From Deltaproteobacteria bacterium (GTDB taxonomy: Bacteria; Myxococcota; Kuafuiibacteriia; Kuafuiibacteriales; Kuafuiibacteriaceae): a stretch of DNA of 64,000 nt. Shown here piece by piece: positions 62,519-64,000 of the stretch (positions are counted from its first letter, which is position 1; each line of letters begins with the position of its first letter). Below the pieces are notes generated by a model, which was not told where the DNA came from, made no database searches, and saw only the letters and a list, made by a program, of their open reading frames with translations. Made by a program: the position numbers and the translations under genes. The stretch covers positions 248,001 through 312,000 of the forward strand of contig JACKEN010000008.1 in assembly GCA_020632995.1 (NCBI GenBank), written 5' to 3'.

Positions 62519-62650
62519 ATGAGCGACAGCGCGACCGATCTCGAGACCACCCCCAAGAGCACCACCGGATTCTGGATCTCCATGGCCGTGCTGTTCGGCT
62601 TCCTCGCCTTCATCGGCGTGGCGTTCCTGGGCGCGCACTTCCTGATGTAG
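62519..62650 (+). CDS. Small single-span membrane protein (43 residues)
   Basis: MSDSATDLETTPKSTTGFW followed by ISMAVLFGFLAFIGVAFLGA and a short tail. GGAGG sits 7 nt before ATG 62519. The composition, strong ribosome site and promoter argue for a true gene despite its length. Possibly a cytochrome-oxidase-type small subunit or another accessory peptide; nothing in the sequence decides this. Confidence 0.6.
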   Translation: MSDSATDLETTPKSTTGFWISMAVLFGFLAFIGVAFLGAHFLM

Positions 62651-62778
62651 CTCCCCTCGCCGTGGTCACCTCCGAGGGTGGGATACACCTTCGGAGGTGC
62701 ACTTCGGGCCCGAGTGCCCACGATCCGGGCCGGTGACCCCCGCCAGGCCCTGGCACGCGCCGTGCGATGGGCCGGTGC

Positions 62779-64000
62779 ATGCAGATCCAGCGCGTCGTCT
62801 CCAGGACGGAGACCTACACGACCCAAGAGACCAGGACCGGCACCCGCTCGGATGGCGCCGGGGGCACCGAGACCTACAGCTACACCGAGGACGTCCAGCG
62901 CCTGCGGGTGGTGAACGACGTGGTCACCGAGGAGGTGCCGGACCCGGTGCCCCCGCAAGACAAGTTGCTCGAGGAGCAGGACTGGGCGGCGGAGGAGCTG
63001 GCGGAGCCGGAGGAGCCCGTGGACCCGATGACGGGCGAGGAGGCCATCGCTGTCCTCGACCGCGACTTCGAGGTCTTCGACGGGGCCGGCGCGTTCATGG
63101 GATGGACGGACGGCAAGGTGAGCCAGCGCGATCTCCGGGTGGTGGCGGAGAACGCGGACGACAAGTTCACGGCCGAGCAGCAGGAGGCGGCGCAGGTCCT
63201 GCTCGACAGCCCCACCTACCGCAACTTCCTGGACGTCGGGACCGATGACGGGGTCGACGGCATCATCACCCGCGAGGGCGTGGACAGCGCGGTGGCCGCG
63301 ATCGCGTCCGGGTCGTACCTCGACGAGCTGTTCGACACCGCGGCCGGGCTCGGCGGGCGCGACGGCTACATCGGCGGCGCGGACGTGCGCGCGGTGCTCG
63401 CGGATCCCGGCCTGCCCCAAGAGATGAAGGACGCCCTCAGCCTGATCCTCGAGAGCAGCGAGGCGGGCGAGGACCTGCACGCGGTCATCGGGGCGCTGGA
63501 CGCGAGCGAGATCGCGGACGCCAGCGCGCTGATGCAGACCCCGGCCTACGCGGCGCTCTCGGACGCACAGCGCCGCCTGGTGGCCGACGCCTTCCGCGAC
63601 AGCGGTGGTGCCGCCGCGGCCGAGCTCCGCACCCTCTTGGAGAGCCCGGAGTTCCAGGCGGGCGGCGCGGCGGAGCAGGAGGCGGCGCTCAGCCGGGTCG
63701 CCCTCCTCAACTCCACCGAGTTCGCGGCGCTCCCCACGAGCGATCAGGACCTGATCCGCGCCACCCTGGCCGGGGCCGACGTCGCCGATCTCGCGGTGGC
63801 GGGCGACCTCCTCAGCCTGATCCAGAACCCCAACTTCGCCGGGCTCCCGGCCGACACCCAGACCGCGATCCTCAGCCAGGCGTCCAACTACCCCGACAGC
63901 CGCGCGGTCGCGAACCTGGAGCGGATGGTGGACCAGCAGTGGTTCCGCGATCAGGACCTCGCGGACCAGCAGCGCTCGGCCAAGCTCGTGGCCCACATGT
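62779..64000 (+). CDS. HrpK-like repeat protein (partial, runs off right edge)
   Basis: A frame from ATG 62779 (ATG 62767 also possible) stays open to the window end (407 codons). It begins MQIQRVVSRTETYTTQETR, then an acidic linker (DWAAEELAEPEEPVDPMTGE). Next come alpha-helical units with EF-hand-like loops (FEVFDGAGAFMG, GTDDGVDGIITREGV, GGRDGYIGGADVRAVLADPG) and several helical repeats (LMQTPAYAALSDAQRRLVAD). The D-T-A-A-G-x-x-G-x-x-D-G-x-I stretch near residue 190 resembles the HrpK-like (type III effector) domain family found in such genomes. No signal peptide. No type III genes in view. Confidence 0.5.
   Translation, partial: MQIQRVVSRTETYTTQETRTGTRSDGAGGTETYSYTEDVQRLRVVNDVVTEEVPDPVPPQDKLLEEQDWAAEELAEPEEPVDPMTGEEAIAVLDRDFEVFDGAGAFMGWTDGKVSQRDLRVVAENADDKFTAEQQEAAQVLLDSPTYRNFLDVGTDDGVDGIITREGVDSAVAAIASGSYLDELFDTAAGLGGRDGYIGGADVRAVLADPGLPQEMKDALSLILESSEAGEDLHAVIGALDASEIADASALMQTPAYAALSDAQRRLVADAFRDSGGAAAAELRTLLESPEFQAGGAAEQEAALSRVALLNSTEFAALPTSDQDLIRATLAGADVADLAVAGDLLSLIQNPNFAGLPADTQTAILSQASNYPDSRAVANLERMVDQQWFRDQDLADQQRSAKLVAHM

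Overview
The window is GC-rich (about 70% by eye) chromosomal DNA from a delta-type bacterium, most likely a myxobacterium (Myxococcota, Polyangia/Sandaracinus-like). The evidence is a MYXO-CTERM-type tail (GCRC, then a hydrophobic stretch and arginines), many lipoproteins with Asp-Ala-Gly or Asp-Ser-Gly-Val linkers behind the lipid cysteine, Cys-rich secreted proteins with CxxDxDC repeats, Ser/Thr kinase-like proteins with PEGA domains, and a GspE-type ATPase carrying a cyclic-nucleotide domain. No prophage, insertion sequence, CRISPR array or cas operon was seen.

Layout. 0-5 kb: start of a lipoprotein gene running off the left edge, a pseudokinase-PEGA membrane protein overlapping tail to tail with a TonB-dependent receptor, then tRNA-Phe. 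5-14.5 kb: an ADP-ribosylglycohydrolase; a broken nucleotidyltransferase with its small partner; a translationally coupled DUF72 + CARF (Cas_NE0113-like) pair; a GNAT; a VanX-like dipeptidase-SppA-DTW operon; a CBM-like lipoprotein. 14.5-29.3 kb: AbgT-type transporter, UppP, Ser/Thr kinase, HU, a M23-HelD-SPFH-KamA run, cNMP-GspE ATPase, RDD protein, ArgG and a methyltransferase. 29.3-38.1 kb: a Kdo/CTP operon kdsB-pyrG-kdsA with ATGA overlaps, separated from kdsC by about 4 kb of lineage-specific secreted-protein genes. 38.1-42.7 kb: tig-clpP-clpX (the trigger factor has a long His-Asp tail), tRNA-Leu and QueC.

42.7-52.6 kb is unusual: about nine of fourteen genes (FHA protein, N-terminal glutamine amidase, CAP-domain lipoprotein, methyltransferase, peptidoglycan-binding repeat protein, TetR, YceI, glyoxalase-like, YchJ-like) are interrupted by one-base frameshifts although the protein sequence stays well conserved on both sides. 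This points either to a low-quality stretch of assembly or to recent decay. 52.6-64 kb: a possible Imm11-like protein, GNAT, PPC-domain lipoprotein, DGT-repeat MYXO-CTERM protein, cytochrome c, a chemoreceptor, DUF1330, a 43-residue membrane protein and the start of a HrpK-like repeat protein running off the right edge.

Two DNA-level patterns cross gene boundaries. First, a dispersed 14-bp palindrome, GCAA-N6-TTGC, occurs about 20 times, in all three reading frames and between genes, far above what base composition predicts. Second, several promoters (hup, kdsB, argG) have -10 boxes of the form TAGNNT placed so that transcription should start at or next to the start codon, suggesting leaderless mRNAs.
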